Assembly (NCBI RefSeq): GCF_033958435.1
Contig: NC_134146.1
Location: forward strand, 25,566,501 to 25,630,500
Direction: 5' to 3'
Length of the DNA: 64,000 nucleotides
Origin: Carettochelys insculpta
Lineage: Eukaryota; Chordata; Testudines; Carettochelyidae
Shown here: positions 1 through 12,600 of the stretch, in pieces
Layout: every line of letters begins with the position of its first letter
Numbering within the stretch: the stretch's first letter is position 1
The notes under the pieces: generated by a model
What the model was told of the DNA's origin: nothing
Databases searched by the model: none
The model's input: the letters and a program-made list of their open reading frames with translations, nothing else
Program-made: the position numbers and the translations under genes

Positions 1-1040
1 TCCAAGGCATTGTGCATGAACTTGTTCAAGTCCTAATCGCTCTGCTCTTGTTCCCTAGCTGTAAAACAGGAGAAAGTAGTCCCTCCCTAACTCATAGGTG
101 GGATGCCTGGATAAGCTAGTTATGGAGGCCATATAAGGACATTAGATAGACCTTCCAATCTGAAAACAATTCATGCAAGCTTTGATACTGAACATTCTTA
201 TGAAATGCTTCATGAAGGCAGGAAATAAGCAAGCTGGTCATAGCTCATCCTTTAAGCTTCTGGGTCTTGTATTAGCATAGTCAATGCCAGATACCAACCC
301 TTTGCTACAACAAAGCTAAGCATTAGCATGGAATGGACCGTAGAAGTCTGACTACAGAGTTTTAGCTTCAGGCCATGACTCCCTGTTGAACTTGGGAGTG
401 GGAAGTAATTAGCTAGACTAGTGATTTTGACCCTTTGTTATCGAATCAACACAAAGCTGTTTCCACAAAATACTCCTTGTGGTAATGACAGGTGATTCTC
501 TCTCCTGTCTAGCACAAAATGGGCTGTTTAATCTGCCTCAAAGCTTTCAACTTTAGTGCCTCAATTGTACAACAACATTTTATTCAGGTGAATCTTAATC
601 CTGTCTCCTAAGATGGCAGTTTCCTCCTGAAGAGGAAAGGGATGAACGTACAAACTCCAAGCATGCTTGTTATATTTGGACAACCAGTTGAATGTGACAT
701 GATTTAGAATCTGCAGATTCCATTACTCCTAAAATATGCATGAATGTTGCAAATCAGTAAAGACTCCTTAAATTCCCACAGGGACTAGCATCCTACTGAA
801 TATCACTTAACACACAACAGGTAATATTTAGTGTGTGTAAAGCTTTAGTACAAGCTGAATGGTCAGGTATGCCATTTAACTAGCTGATGGGGCTAGCCAA
901 CCCACTAGTGTCTGGAGTATTTTGAGGTTCCAAGTTGCACTATTCATATCAAATGTAAAATATCGAGGAATCTGGAAAAAATAAGCATTAGTCCCTAAGT
1001 AGCCTGTAGAAATAAAGTGTAATATTCTCACTCTGATTCT

Positions 1041-1142
1041 GATGTTTTGGGTCAAAACAAAAAAGCAGTCACGTAGCACTTTAAACTGCCTTTTTTGTTA
1101 GTATATAGACTAGCATGGCTCCCTCTCTATTTAATGTTTTAG
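1041..1142. mobile_element. Penelope-like element 3' end, inverted composite
   Basis: Left arm (- orientation, about 1053-1084) has the tail block gcagtcacgtagcacttta. The right arm (+ orientation, about 1086-1128) has ctgccttttttgttagtata and then agactagcatggctccctct, the family's actaacacggctaccCCTCT end. Flanks gatgttttgg (1041) and aatgttttag (1133) may be an aged target duplication. Confidence 0.6.
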
Positions 1143-3101
1143 TGGTTAGACTATAAAAGATGATAGAAACAACTTGTGTCACTGCCAAGATGTTTTAAGA
1201 ATAGTATATCTTCAGAGTTAAATTCCCACAGTGGACACATTGCTCCAAGAGACCATTTCTGAGTAAAAGCAAGTAAACTAAACTGTGGGTGTCTATTTCA
1301 GTCTGAGACACAGAGCCATGACTAACAACTTTTTGTCAGCAAAACTTATATTGACCTGCAAAAGTCCACTAAACAAATTGCTAGAGGGCATCATCACAAA
1401 TGGTGTGAGCAATGCATGGTGGGTATGTACAGGCCCACCAACAGGGTAGGAGCCAGTGGAGTAATTGCTTTGGGGACCAATGATTCTAAAGGGCCCCAGG
1501 CTCTGACCACCCCCATTGCTACCATGTGTAGCAGCAGTGCCCCATGCCCTTTTAAGTTGCTATTTGAATGCTGCCTGGATGCCCTGGGCAGTTCCAAGAA
1601 CGGGTGGGGGAGGGGCAGGGGATGCATAGCACTCTGGGAGAGCATGGTGTACTCACTGTGCCCCACTCCCACCCTTCTGCCCAAGGCCATGCCCCTTCAA
1701 GTGCACAGAGCTGGGTTGCTGCCCTGGGTATGTATCCCACAGTGCAATGTTGTGGAAGGGAGAGCTGATCCTGAGCATCCTTGGTACAGTATTTCCCCAG
1801 TTCTCCAACAACCTCCTGAGCTGCTGGGAGCAGCATCATGAGTAGCTTTGTGAGCTCGCTGTGCTGAGGATTCCTGGAGCAGCACAGCAACGTGTCTGCC
1901 TCGTCTGCCAGCGCTGTGTTGCTAGTGCAGGGCACAACAGGAGCAGTTCACTGACTTGCCCTTCCTGTATGAGCAGCACACTCAGCTGTCAGATACCTTC
2001 TCCAGAAGGTTGAAAGGGGAGGGACATGTGCCAGCATGGCAGCAGAGATCAAAACAGTGAGAAGAGCCCTCAGGGCAGGCAACATGGGATGCCCCCAGAA
2101 GCCAGTTTTGTCAGCAAAACAAACAGCAGTGTCTACACTCCGAGAAACTGAGGGGAAAAGAGAAGTCTCTTGTGGGGTGGAAGTTTCTTTTGTTGATGAC
2201 ACTGTGGCTTTTCCTGATGCATCATATTGTGGGGAGTTCACGCTCACAGCTTAGTCACCAAAAGGCAGTTTTCTGTGACAAAACTTGATTGTGTACATGA
2301 AGCCTAATTGAACACTTTTGGTGAACTAAAACTACAGGTTGTACTTCCCTGTTCCAGCAACCTCAAGACCTGAGTAGTCCCAAATGGAGGAATTTGCCAG
2401 ACCAGTGGAGGTCATGCCTCAGCTCACCTGGGAGCAGCCACCAGCCTACTGGTTGGGCTCCTCTCCTGGCTGCTACCTGTCCCCACGCTGCCAGGGGAGT
2501 TCTGCTCCTGGTGGGGCACCTTTCCCAACAGGACTCCCTTGACCCAGCTCAGTTTCCACTAGGGCCAGCTCCCTGCCATCATATGATGGCCAGCATGGCT
2601 CTGCTGCAGGCCAGGCTCTGCTCCAGACCAACTCCTGATAACTGGGGCTCTGTGGCCCAATGCTCTCGGGTCCAGCAATATCTGTGGTCCTGCCAAATGT
2701 CTTGCATTACTGGACAAGAGTATGCTGGGTGACGGTTTTGGCCTGTAGTAGCATTTGGGTCTGGTCCTTGTAGATTTAATCATAACAGTTGTGGTTTTGA
2801 CTTGATACTGGCTATAGAAGGAGTATATTGTGCAAGTACTGATACTAGAACTTTTCAGGATTCAACTGCTGTCCAAAGTCCTGCAGAGTCTAATAGTGTT
2901 CTGTTTCTGAGCTATAAGCTTAAAATAGTCTGTCATCTTACCAAATTGCCGTGTTCTCAGGTTTGGCTGAGGCAAATTGTGTGTGGGAGGCTCAAACAAC
3001 AAGATGTTATCTGCTTGACTTGTGTATGTACACATGACTGCAGTTCTTATTGCTACTCATCCCAGCACCATGAAGGAGCACCAGCTTGATAACTAAGTCT
3101 T

Positions 3102-3290
3102 AGAGGGGTAGTGGTATTCAGCTGTATCTGCAAAAATATCAGAGTCCCATGGCACCTTAAAGGCCAACAGATTTATTTGGGCATAAGCTTTTGTGGGTAA
3201 CAAACACTTGATATATCTGACAATTTTTGCCCATGAAAGCTTATGCCCAAATAAATCTGTTGGCCTTTAAGGTACCATGGGAGTCCTCAT
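3102..3290. mobile_element. Penelope-like element 3' end, inverted composite / hairpin
   Basis: Left arm, - orientation, about 3102-3199; right arm, + orientation, about 3230-3288. The two arms share about 56 bp with only a few mismatches (core aaaggccaacagatttattt and its complement), separated by a loop of about 30 bp. The left arm includes the element's full tail (gaggggtag...), while the right arm stops early. It lies about 180 bp upstream of the GYG1 exon at 3468. Confidence 0.75.
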
Positions 3291-3467
3291 TCTATCTAAT
3301 AGAATAGAAATACCTTACTTCAAAAACTTGACAAGACTCTTGCCTATCTCTTTAAAAAGTAAACCCTACAAGACTAACAGCTCTAGGCAATACAAAGCTG
3401 CCTGTGGGTTGGAGATATTGGAAAGACAATCTTGCAAAAGTAAATCAACAAATGTTACTTTCTACAG

Positions 3468-3642
3468 GAAAGTTCTAGAAAAGGTCTTCGATGAAATCGT
3501 ATTGGTAGATGTCTTGGACAGTGGGGATTCAGCCCATCTAGCACTAATGAAAAGACCTGAACTGGGAGTCACATTAACGAAACTCCACTGCTGGGAATTG
3601 ACTCAGTACTCAAAGTGTGTGTTCATGGATGCAGACACAATG
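3468..3642 (+). CDS. GYG1: GYG1 exon (equivalent of human exon 3)
   Basis: 175 bp. The acceptor is tttctacag and the donor gtaagt. It begins with the last base of an AG|G arginine codon and then reads [20 protein letters not shown], ending at MDADTM with the catalytic DxD aspartates. The open frame extends upstream to 3277, but that part is intronic: it is unlike glycogenin and partly Penelope-like repeat. Confidence 0.96.
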
Positions 3643-6600
3643 GTAAGTTACACATTTGATGTTCAGAATACAGTTGCTTCCAATAGGAACTTAATATTGG
3701 GGACTTAAGCCAACAAAATTTTCAACTGGCAGCAATAAGGTAATATAGTCATGTTTAGAGCTATTCTCCATAACTTATGAACCCTTGTGTTCACATTTTG
3801 GGGTGGATGGCAATATCGACAAAACATAATGCTATGAAACATCTAGCCTAGAAAACGGAAAGCAATTTTTCCCCCCCGCTACAACTAGGTTTTATCAAAT
3901 ATTGATGAGCTTTTTGAGAGAGAAGAGCTATCTGCAGCACCGGATCCAGGCTGGCCTGACTGTTTTAATTCTGGAGTTTTTGTTTATCGACCTTCCATTG
4001 AAACATACAATCAGCTGTTACAACTTGCCACAGAAAAAGGCAGCTTTGATGGTATGTATTAACTTTTTCACTCCAGTGTAGTTCACGTGTTTGAAATGCT
4101 GCTGAGGGTTGGGTTGTTTGTTGCAGGTGGACTTTTCCTTAGGGGACACTGTGTTTACATTGGACTTCTAAAAATTCCAGCACCTCCTTGGAAAGAGTAC
4201 CTGTGTTTTACAGGAAACTCCTATGCATGGATTCCTATAGATGAAATCTAACATCAAACATTAATAAGCTTATCTAGTGTTAAAAGGCCTAGATTAAATT
4301 GAGGCCCCTTAATGCATCTTAAGTGGGGAAAGCTAGGTCAAACTAAACAGCCATTTGTAGAGCTCCTTCTGTAGTACAACTTTGAAACTGGATGTTCTTC
4401 AGACTATAAACTAATATATCATCCTGCATCACCTAATGGACTGGATTTGATGGCCACTTAAACAATAATCAGTGCAAACAACTTCCCTTCAACTGCAACA
4501 TCACAAGAATTTTGTGGATATCCTAAGGACAGGGTGAACATGATGCTCACAGAGCTGTGTTGCAAAAAAAGCCATTTAGAGCAATGATTGCTACTGAAAT
4601 GATTCCCAGTAGCAAGTCAAATAGCATTGAGTAAAGTTAGGTGTCAATGAATAACAGCATTTCCTGAAGCAAAAATGCAGATGGCATTTGTCTCGAGAGG
4701 GACAACAATGTCACTCAGTGCATGGGGGGGAAGCATGTGAGGTCACATGCCTCTGCCCTATTTGTTGTTTGGCTTGTATGGAACATGCTCAGGACACATT
4801 GAAGTCAGCTGTCCTCCATTCTCTTCCCTCCTCTCCTATCTGTAGATGGTTTGTGGTTACTAACTACAGCTTGAAACCTTCTAATCCAGCACCTTCCGCA
4901 CATGACTGTTGTGGAATGAGGGAGTTTGCCAGACAATAGGAGGCTGTTATTGTCTAACAGCATTACCAATACTTTCACTGCTTATTGAACTCTTAGACAT
5001 TTAGGAGTAAATTAGAGCTAAATAACACAGAACACTGAGAGCCAGGACTGGTGGCTGTAAACAAACTATATAGGGCCATGAGAAGCTTGGCTGCACCCAT
5101 GATAAGTGGTCATCTGGCTAACTAAAATTATGCCAGTTAATGGTATTGCTGGAGGGAGGAGTTTCAGATTAGCGAGGTTCAGCTGTAACTTTAACATCCT
5201 CCTTCATGCTGACTCAGTAGCAGATTGCCCATCAGGCTTTTTACTTCCAAAGAGGGTTCAGACAGACTAGTCCCAGGAGTAAATTTCCTGGTGCATACAG
5301 TTCTTTTTTTTTTTTCCCCCCTTCCTGTTTCAGTCTAGCAGGTATTGCTAATGGGCTCTCTAATCTAGAATGGTAGTCAAATGAGTGTGTAAGTGGCCTA
5401 TGGATCATAGGTGTCTGTGTTGCTTGAAAATGGTGCTCTGAAGGAAATTAAGCTGATGGTAAAGTTGAATTTGCTCCCTCACTGAATAGCTGGACATGCA
5501 GTCTAGAAGTCCTCTGCAGCCACTACATTGTGGACCAGCAAATTTAAAGTGGACTGTCCCCTTGAGGGCTATGAGGCAAGACTTGTCATAGATAGCACAT
5601 AGTGGTGAAGAAACTGCCCTTATTTGGGTTTTACCACTACACAGCAAAAAAAAAAATAGGCACGTTAACCTCCTGAAGTAGTCAGCACAATTGGAATTCT
5701 AGTCATGAGAAACTAAGACTGAAGATGTATTAATTACAGCCAATGTTAACACAGACGCACAACTTAATTACAAGATGTGTAACTACAAAACTGTCTGCTG
5801 TATCAGACATACAAGAAGACACTAAAGTTAGTCTGATCAGCTTCTGGGAAGTTCTTTTAGTAGTCCTGTAGCACTGAAGCTTTGACTCAACTGTGGCTGC
5901 ATTAAGTTGAACTTCATGAAGAAAACAGCATACCAGAATGTTAACTTGAAGGCTGTGGGTTGAGTAACCCTGGCTATCACTTCTCTACATGCTGGGTTCT
6001 GCTGTACTTCATATTTTTACATGTCAGTCATTTTTGCTTAACATTATTTTAAAAATAGCAGTCAAGCAGTATGCCTGTGATTGTACATAAAAGCAGGAGT
6101 AAACCAGGCTTCTGATCAAATTTAGTGTGAAGAAATGCCTCTCGGATCTAGTTGGGGCAAATTCCTGGCAACTGGTGGTCTACTAACTGCAGTACCTTTT
6201 TAAACCTTGCAGGAGCTGTGGCATGTTTGAATCTTAACACTTCCTGAGAATGGTATAGCTTCCTAACCTACCACTATCCTAAAATAATCTCAAATGAGGC
6301 TAACTTGACTGACTTAGCTTCAGACAGGAAGTATACAACTTTAATCTCTCCCATAGAAAATCTTTACAACATGGCCATAAAGAGCTTGATAAAGCAACTA
6401 ATGTAACAAACACATTTTAACAAAAATCCTTGTTTGTGCTTCTTTGGGGTCCAACAGTACAATGTTCAAGGATCTAAAAGTGCTGAAAACCAGCATGCCT
6501 GTCTCAAATTATTGCAACAAGTGCAGAATTTAAACATTCTAAAGGCACGCAGCCAGTCCTATGTTCATAGAGCAAAACCTAGTTACTGCTGTGATAAGGA

Positions 6601-9600
6601 CTCTTACACATATTCAAAAATCTCACTCCTAAACATGAGAAATTTTTAGGGTGGTCACTGTAACATCTTAAACTTTGTGCGTAAACATTATTAGATCAAT
6701 GGGTTTTGATGCAACAGCTGCTTTTTGTTTTTAAATATAGACCTAATAAGAATTGAATCTAGCAATAAAAAAGAAGCAAGCCTGAGGCTGACCTTTAAGA
6801 TAGTGGAGGATCCCTGTTAACATATGGCTCCAGACCAGTCACTGCTTAATATAGGAGCATTTATTAATTTTTTGCCATAATCCAGAAATCCTTGTGTATG
6901 ACCAGTGGTCAAGCCTTAAAGTAAGTAGCACGGCATTCTGTCACAAGCTCTGGAGCATGCACTTCAGCAGAGCTCCAGTTCTCAAAGGGTAAGGTAGAAG
7001 AAAACGGCTGATGCATTCTGCCTGGGTAAAGAAGAAGATGCACACTAAAATACTTGTCAGTGCCACTTCCTACAGTGAGAAAACAGTCAGTGGCCATAAG
7101 ACTTGTTGCGTCGTTTGTGGAGCACACAGTGGTCACGATGCTTGGCTATTAGGTCCATAAGAAGGAAATATCTTCCAAAATAAGACTGCTTGCCTCAAAT
7201 GTTTGTGTATGTGATTACAAAGTAGTTTAAAATGTCTACCTCCATAAGACAAACTAGAAATGTCCACTAGTTTTCACATCTGGGAATTGACACATTGATC
7301 TTGTCTGTGCACTCGGACGTTCTTAAGTTTTAGGATAACATGATGCAGCAATCTTGATACTACTCTGTCTATTGGGGGAGAAGAGAGAAGGGAAATTGAA
7401 CTTGGTAATTGGAATGTCTGATGCTTGCCTTTGGCAAAAGTTTTGCCATAAACGCAGATTTCTTTAAAAAAAAAAAAAAAAAAAAAAAACACTGAGGCTT
7501 CATGAATTTACAAGCAAGAACAGCTAAAATAAGTCTGTACATTTTATAAATGAGTGCAAATTACATAATTTGCTGGACTTCCCTTTTAGCCTGGGATCCA
7601 AGCTGGTATTCTGAAACTATAACCTGCTAGATCTAGAAGTACCAACTTTACCCACAACTATAATAGCGTATTGCACAATTATTATACAAAATTAAATTGA
7701 ACTAGCATTCCACCTTTGTTTTGGTGGCGCTATTGGTTTTCAGTAAAACTAGGACACTGAAAGTCTGTAGCATTAGATCAAAACTAAGCAGTGGAGAAAA
7801 AGTATTTAGTGGCTGGTTGGGATACATTTAGTAACCTCTGCTACAAGGGCTGATAGGCAAGTTCTATGGTAAACATACTGGCAAACCTCTACCAAGCAAT
7901 CATTCAGGATATTAGCATCATTAAACTTACAGAATATGGGAGGTCTGGCTCTTCTACCTCAAACTATTGTAACAGTACTGTATTCAGCTGGAAGAACACC
8001 ATAAGAATACACATTTAGATGCAGAGACTCTATAGTGGGAGTGTTACAGAACAAAGGCATGCAAGCTCCCAATATAGAATAATAGCTACATCTTTTGATT
8101 TCAAAGAGCTTTCCTAATAACATCAGATAACTCACTTAGCTTCTGTGCCTCTTAAATTTTATCCCATGTATCACTGCTGTATCAGTTGGTGCTTTGGCAA
8201 AAAGCTAATAGTGAAAACACTGCCATGACTTATTCAGAATTGTTTACCTTTTTGGTTCTGCTAATGGTAGTTTCTTTGACAAGTGATTGTCTGGTTTCCT
8301 ATGTGCTTGTCTGCCCAAACTTGCTGGCTGGAGTAGAGTGGCGTTGTTAGTTGTATTACTGCTTCCCCCACGTTGTTAGTACAGTAGTTTCAATTCTACC
8401 TTAATCCAAAAGCATATATCAGAAGTGTGTGTGTGGTACACACTTTACCAACAGTATCCAATCTCACTGGGGATAGCCCTATCATGCCCCAAACAGAAAT
8501 GCTCCAGCTAAGGTGGGGGGGAGGCAGAAATTACTAAGGCTGTTTCTGTATGTAAAGAACAAACAAGCAAAGTCACTTTGATATCTACTTTATTTTCAAA
8601 TTTCTACATTTCTGTTCAGCATTCCCAGTCCCTTAGGAAAACACCTACCATAATTGCTCAGCAGCCAGGCAGTCATTCACTGACTTCACATGTTTGTAAA
8701 CTAGCCTACATTCAAAATAGGGGTGTGAACACTTACAGCATATAGCAACTTCTAAAGCATATAACTTCTAGCTTCATATAAGCTTAAAGCTAACTAGGAG
8801 CTTTAATACAGTAGATACCTAGTATGACATCACTCAGACACAAACCAAAGGAAGCAGTCCTGTAGCACCTTAAAGACAAACAATTTTATTAGCATAATGA
8901 GATTTTTATAGGTAAAATACTCTTCAGATTATGGAGCAGAACAGAGAAATCCGACAATTAAAGCCTAGATTGCCCCTTTTTTGGGGGACCAAGGAATGAA
9001 TTGGCTTATTAAAAGCAGTCTCATGTACAGCACTAGTGAGCCTCTCATAATCGCAAGCCAGTTGTTATATTGGTTACATACATTAAACCAGACTGATTAG
9101 TTACTCCAGATTTATGTATTTGCCTAACTGCAGCTGAAATAACAAATCGGACATTTCTGATGTTTACTACTGCAAGTTGTGAATGGAAGTCTTCATCGCA
9201 CAACACCAAATGCACGTTCATATGTAGCCATTAGGGCAGGCATCTCGAACTCCCAGCACACGGATCAGTCCCCGCTAGAGCGATTGCACAATCTGACCTA
9301 GGGCTCCTAGCAGGCTGAGGGAGTGGGGTAGGGAGTGTCTTACCAGCCCCCCAAGCCTCACTGCTTCTTGACATTGTCCTGTCCTGCAAGTATGCAGCTC
9401 TGGGGTTTGCAGGGAAGGGTGTGCTGTGTGGCAGCAGTGGGCATACCCCTCTGCGCTCACTGTGGTGGCAGAAGCTGCGAAGGACGTGGAGTGCAAAGAG
9501 TGCACTTGCCGCAAGGAGTGCATGGGAGCCTGACTACTGCTGCCATGTGGCACTGGTGAGCCCCAGAGTGGCATGCTCAGGGGATGGGATGCCACTGGGG

Positions 9601-12600
9601 GAGAGGGTGGGATGGTGGTGGTGGTGGGAAGGGCCTGGGCCTGGGCTGGTAACTGCCAGGAGTCCCCAGGCTAGTTTGCCTAATTGCTCCAGCCAGGCCT
9701 GGCCTGGCCCACTTATGCACAGGTTTCAAACTCCTCGCCTTGATATTCTAAGCCAAGGTAAAATAGCCTAGAAGTATGACTTGACTTTACAGATCTATAC
9801 CTAGCAAGAGAGAGGGGACTAATGCACTCTCCCAGAGTGAAAAATCTCACCGTGTGAAGAGAATTAACTTTCTACAAACAGCCTACTGCTGTATTGCCAC
9901 CAATTCCTATTGGATAGAGTTGTGCTCAATATTCAGTTTAGTCATGGCCTAAATTCAACTGATCTAACTTAAAACAGGAATACTGATTCCCCTTCCTGCC
10001 CCCCCCCATGCATCCTGCTAACTGTCTGCCTTCTGCTTTCAGGTGGGGACCAGGGGTTATTAAACACCTTCTTCAGCAACTGGGCAACAACAGATATCAA
10101 CAAACACCTGCCATTTGTTTATAACTTAAGCAGTGTTTCTCTATACTCCTACCTTCCAGCATTTAAAGCGTAAGTTCAACATTATCTGGATTAATTGGAG
10201 AAGTGGTCTGAGGTAAACAGGATGAAGTTTAATAAGGACAAATGCAAAGTGTTTCTTCCCAAGTGGAGCAATCAGTTTCACACACAGAATGGGGAGAGAC
10301 TGTCTAGGAGTGACTACAGCAGAAAGGGATCTAGGGATTATAGTGGACCACAAGATAAATATGAATCAACAGTGTGATGCTGTTGCAAAAAAAGCAAACA
10401 TGATACTGGGATGCATTAACAGGTGTGTTGTGAACAAGACAAGAAGTCATTCTTCTGCTCTACTCTGCACTGGTTAGGCCTCAGCTGGAGTATTGTGTCC
10501 AGTTCTGGGCACTGCAGTTCAAAAATGATGTGGAGAAACTACAGAGGGTCCAGAAAAGAGTGACAAGAATGATTAAAGGTCTAGAGAATGTGACCTATGA
10601 AAAAAGGTTGAAAGAACTGGGCTTGTTTAGTTTGGAAAAGAGAAGACTGAGGGGAGACATGATAGCGGTTTTCAGGTATCTAAAAGGGAGTCATAAGGAA
10701 GAACTTGTTCTTGACCTCTGAGGATAGAACAAGAGGCAACAGGCTTAAACTGCAGCAAGGAAGGTTTAGGTTGGACATTCGGAAAAAGTTCCTAACTGTC
10801 AGGGCGGTCAAACAGTGGAATAAATTGCCAAGGGAGGTTGTGGAATCTCCATCGCTGGAGATACTTAAGAACAGGTTAGATAGTACTGGGTCCTGCCATT
10901 GGGACAGGGGGCTGGACTCAATGGCCTCTTGAGGTCCCTTCCAGTCCTAGTGTTCTATGATTTTCTTGTAGAAAAATGATTCCTAACATACTGCACCCAT
11001 TATATAGGCCAACTCTAGTACAGCTCTTACGAAGCTAAACAATCTCTTGCTAAAACAACATGCAGGCATGTGACACCTTAGAGGCTAACATTTATTATGT
11101 CATGAGCTGTTGTGGGTAAAACCCACTTCACCAGATGGGTTGGAATGCAAATAACAGAATCCAAGGTGTGTGTGGATAGCAGCCAAAAAAAGCAAATTAC
11201 ATGTTTAGCTGGATTTGTCCCACGTGATATAGCAGTGACAATATCAAATGTGAGGAAATTGCCCTTGTAATACATGTTAAGATCTTTATTCAAGCTTGAG
11301 TTGATGACAATACACTTTTGTAAATGAATTACTTGTCAGATCTTTTCCTTTTGTAATGGTGATAATTCTTTTGACAAAGAGTGGCTACTTCTAGACATCC
11401 ATTATTGAATGTCCAGGGAGGCTAAAATTTTACCGTGTAGGTTGCCTTTCCTGATGTCTGATTCGTGTCTGTTCATCCTTTAGTGCACAGTGTGTTCCGT
11501 TTGACCACTGTACATGGCAGAGGGACATTGCTGGCACTTGCTAGATGATGGGGCGGGAGGGGACTAGATATTAAAATCAGTTCTTTGACTCAATTTCAGT
11601 ATGGAGGTACTTGGTTTAGGCCAAATAAAGGGTATCTGACAGCTAGTGTAACCTTCACTTTGAACCATGTAACTGTTAAACTTAAATTAAAAAAACTAAT
11701 CAAAAGGGAAGTAAGTGTGTTTTTTTTTTTTTTGTTTTGTTTTTTTTTTTTATATATCTGTGGCCTAAACTACCTCTGTCAGAGGCAGTAACTCATTCTT
11801 TTTTTTTTTTTTTAATTAATTAATTCACCTAGCAGAGGGGCATTTCACAAGCATCTCTTTTTTTAATGATGGATATACTGCTGTGACCAAAAGGTTGAGT
11901 GAGGCCCAAGCCAATGCAGCTGTATATAGTGGCAACTCCCAGCTAACACATTCTCTTTCCTTTGTGACAGCCCTCTTAATTTAATTATGATACTAGCATA
12001 GTTGGTAGCACACATTTCACTAAAACAAATGTGGCAGGGACAGTCGTGTTTTCTATCCCTTAAACAAGCAGACAAGCTGTCTTGTCTTCTGTTGCTTACT
12101 CTACCAGGCAGCAATCTTCCTAAATCCACAATAACCAGCTCCTATGGCAGCAAGTAACAAAGCTTGCTTTTTTTTGTCCTACTGATCACAATGCCCCTGC
12201 AATTCCCTGCCATTTCAGGTAATGTTTTTTCCTATATAATGGCAACTCCAGCTGATCTCTAGATGACATCAAGTTGCTAGAGTAGTGTTTACCAAATTAA
12301 TTTGGCCATGGAACACTTCTGGGCTTGGAGTATATTGATGGAATGCATACATGTGGGGAGGGTGTCTAATACTGAAAAACTGCTGTACATAATGCTCAAA
12401 AGCTAGAGAGGCAACAGTGTTAGTGTGTATCTTCACAAAACAAAAAAGCAGTCCTATAGCACTTTAAAGACTGACATTTATTCATTAGGTGATGAACTTT
12501 GAAAGCTCATCACCTAAAGTGCTACAGGACTGCTTTTTTGTGTTGTAATGCTCAAAAGTTGATTTAAGAGTTTGGGCGGGGGGTGTATCTTTGCAAAGAT

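Larger units (their letters stand above)
1..3467 (+). other. GYG1 intron 2 (3' part)
   Basis: Non-coding, with no exon-like block resembling the glycogenin N-terminus. It holds a Penelope-like inverted pair at 1053-1128, a GC-rich block at about 1400-2000 and 2390-2730 that reads like an old repeat I cannot name, and a second Penelope-like inverted pair at 3102-3290. Open frames in the GC-rich block look spurious. Confidence 0.6.

Noticed and set aside
1416..1841. 141-codon open frame, + strand, with an overlapping - strand frame
   Set aside because: It lies in a GC-rich intronic block where several frames stay open at once. Composition is Pro/Leu/Gly-rich without any domain, and there are no splice or conservation signals.
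3277..3467. Upstream extension of the GYG1 exon 3 reading frame
   Set aside because: Open by chance. It overlaps the Penelope-like arm, lacks similarity to glycogenin, and a good acceptor precedes 3468.
11585..11821. T-homopolymers and flanking open frame as a retrogene tail
   Set aside because: Several short T runs and an ATTA repeat with no coding sequence next to them.
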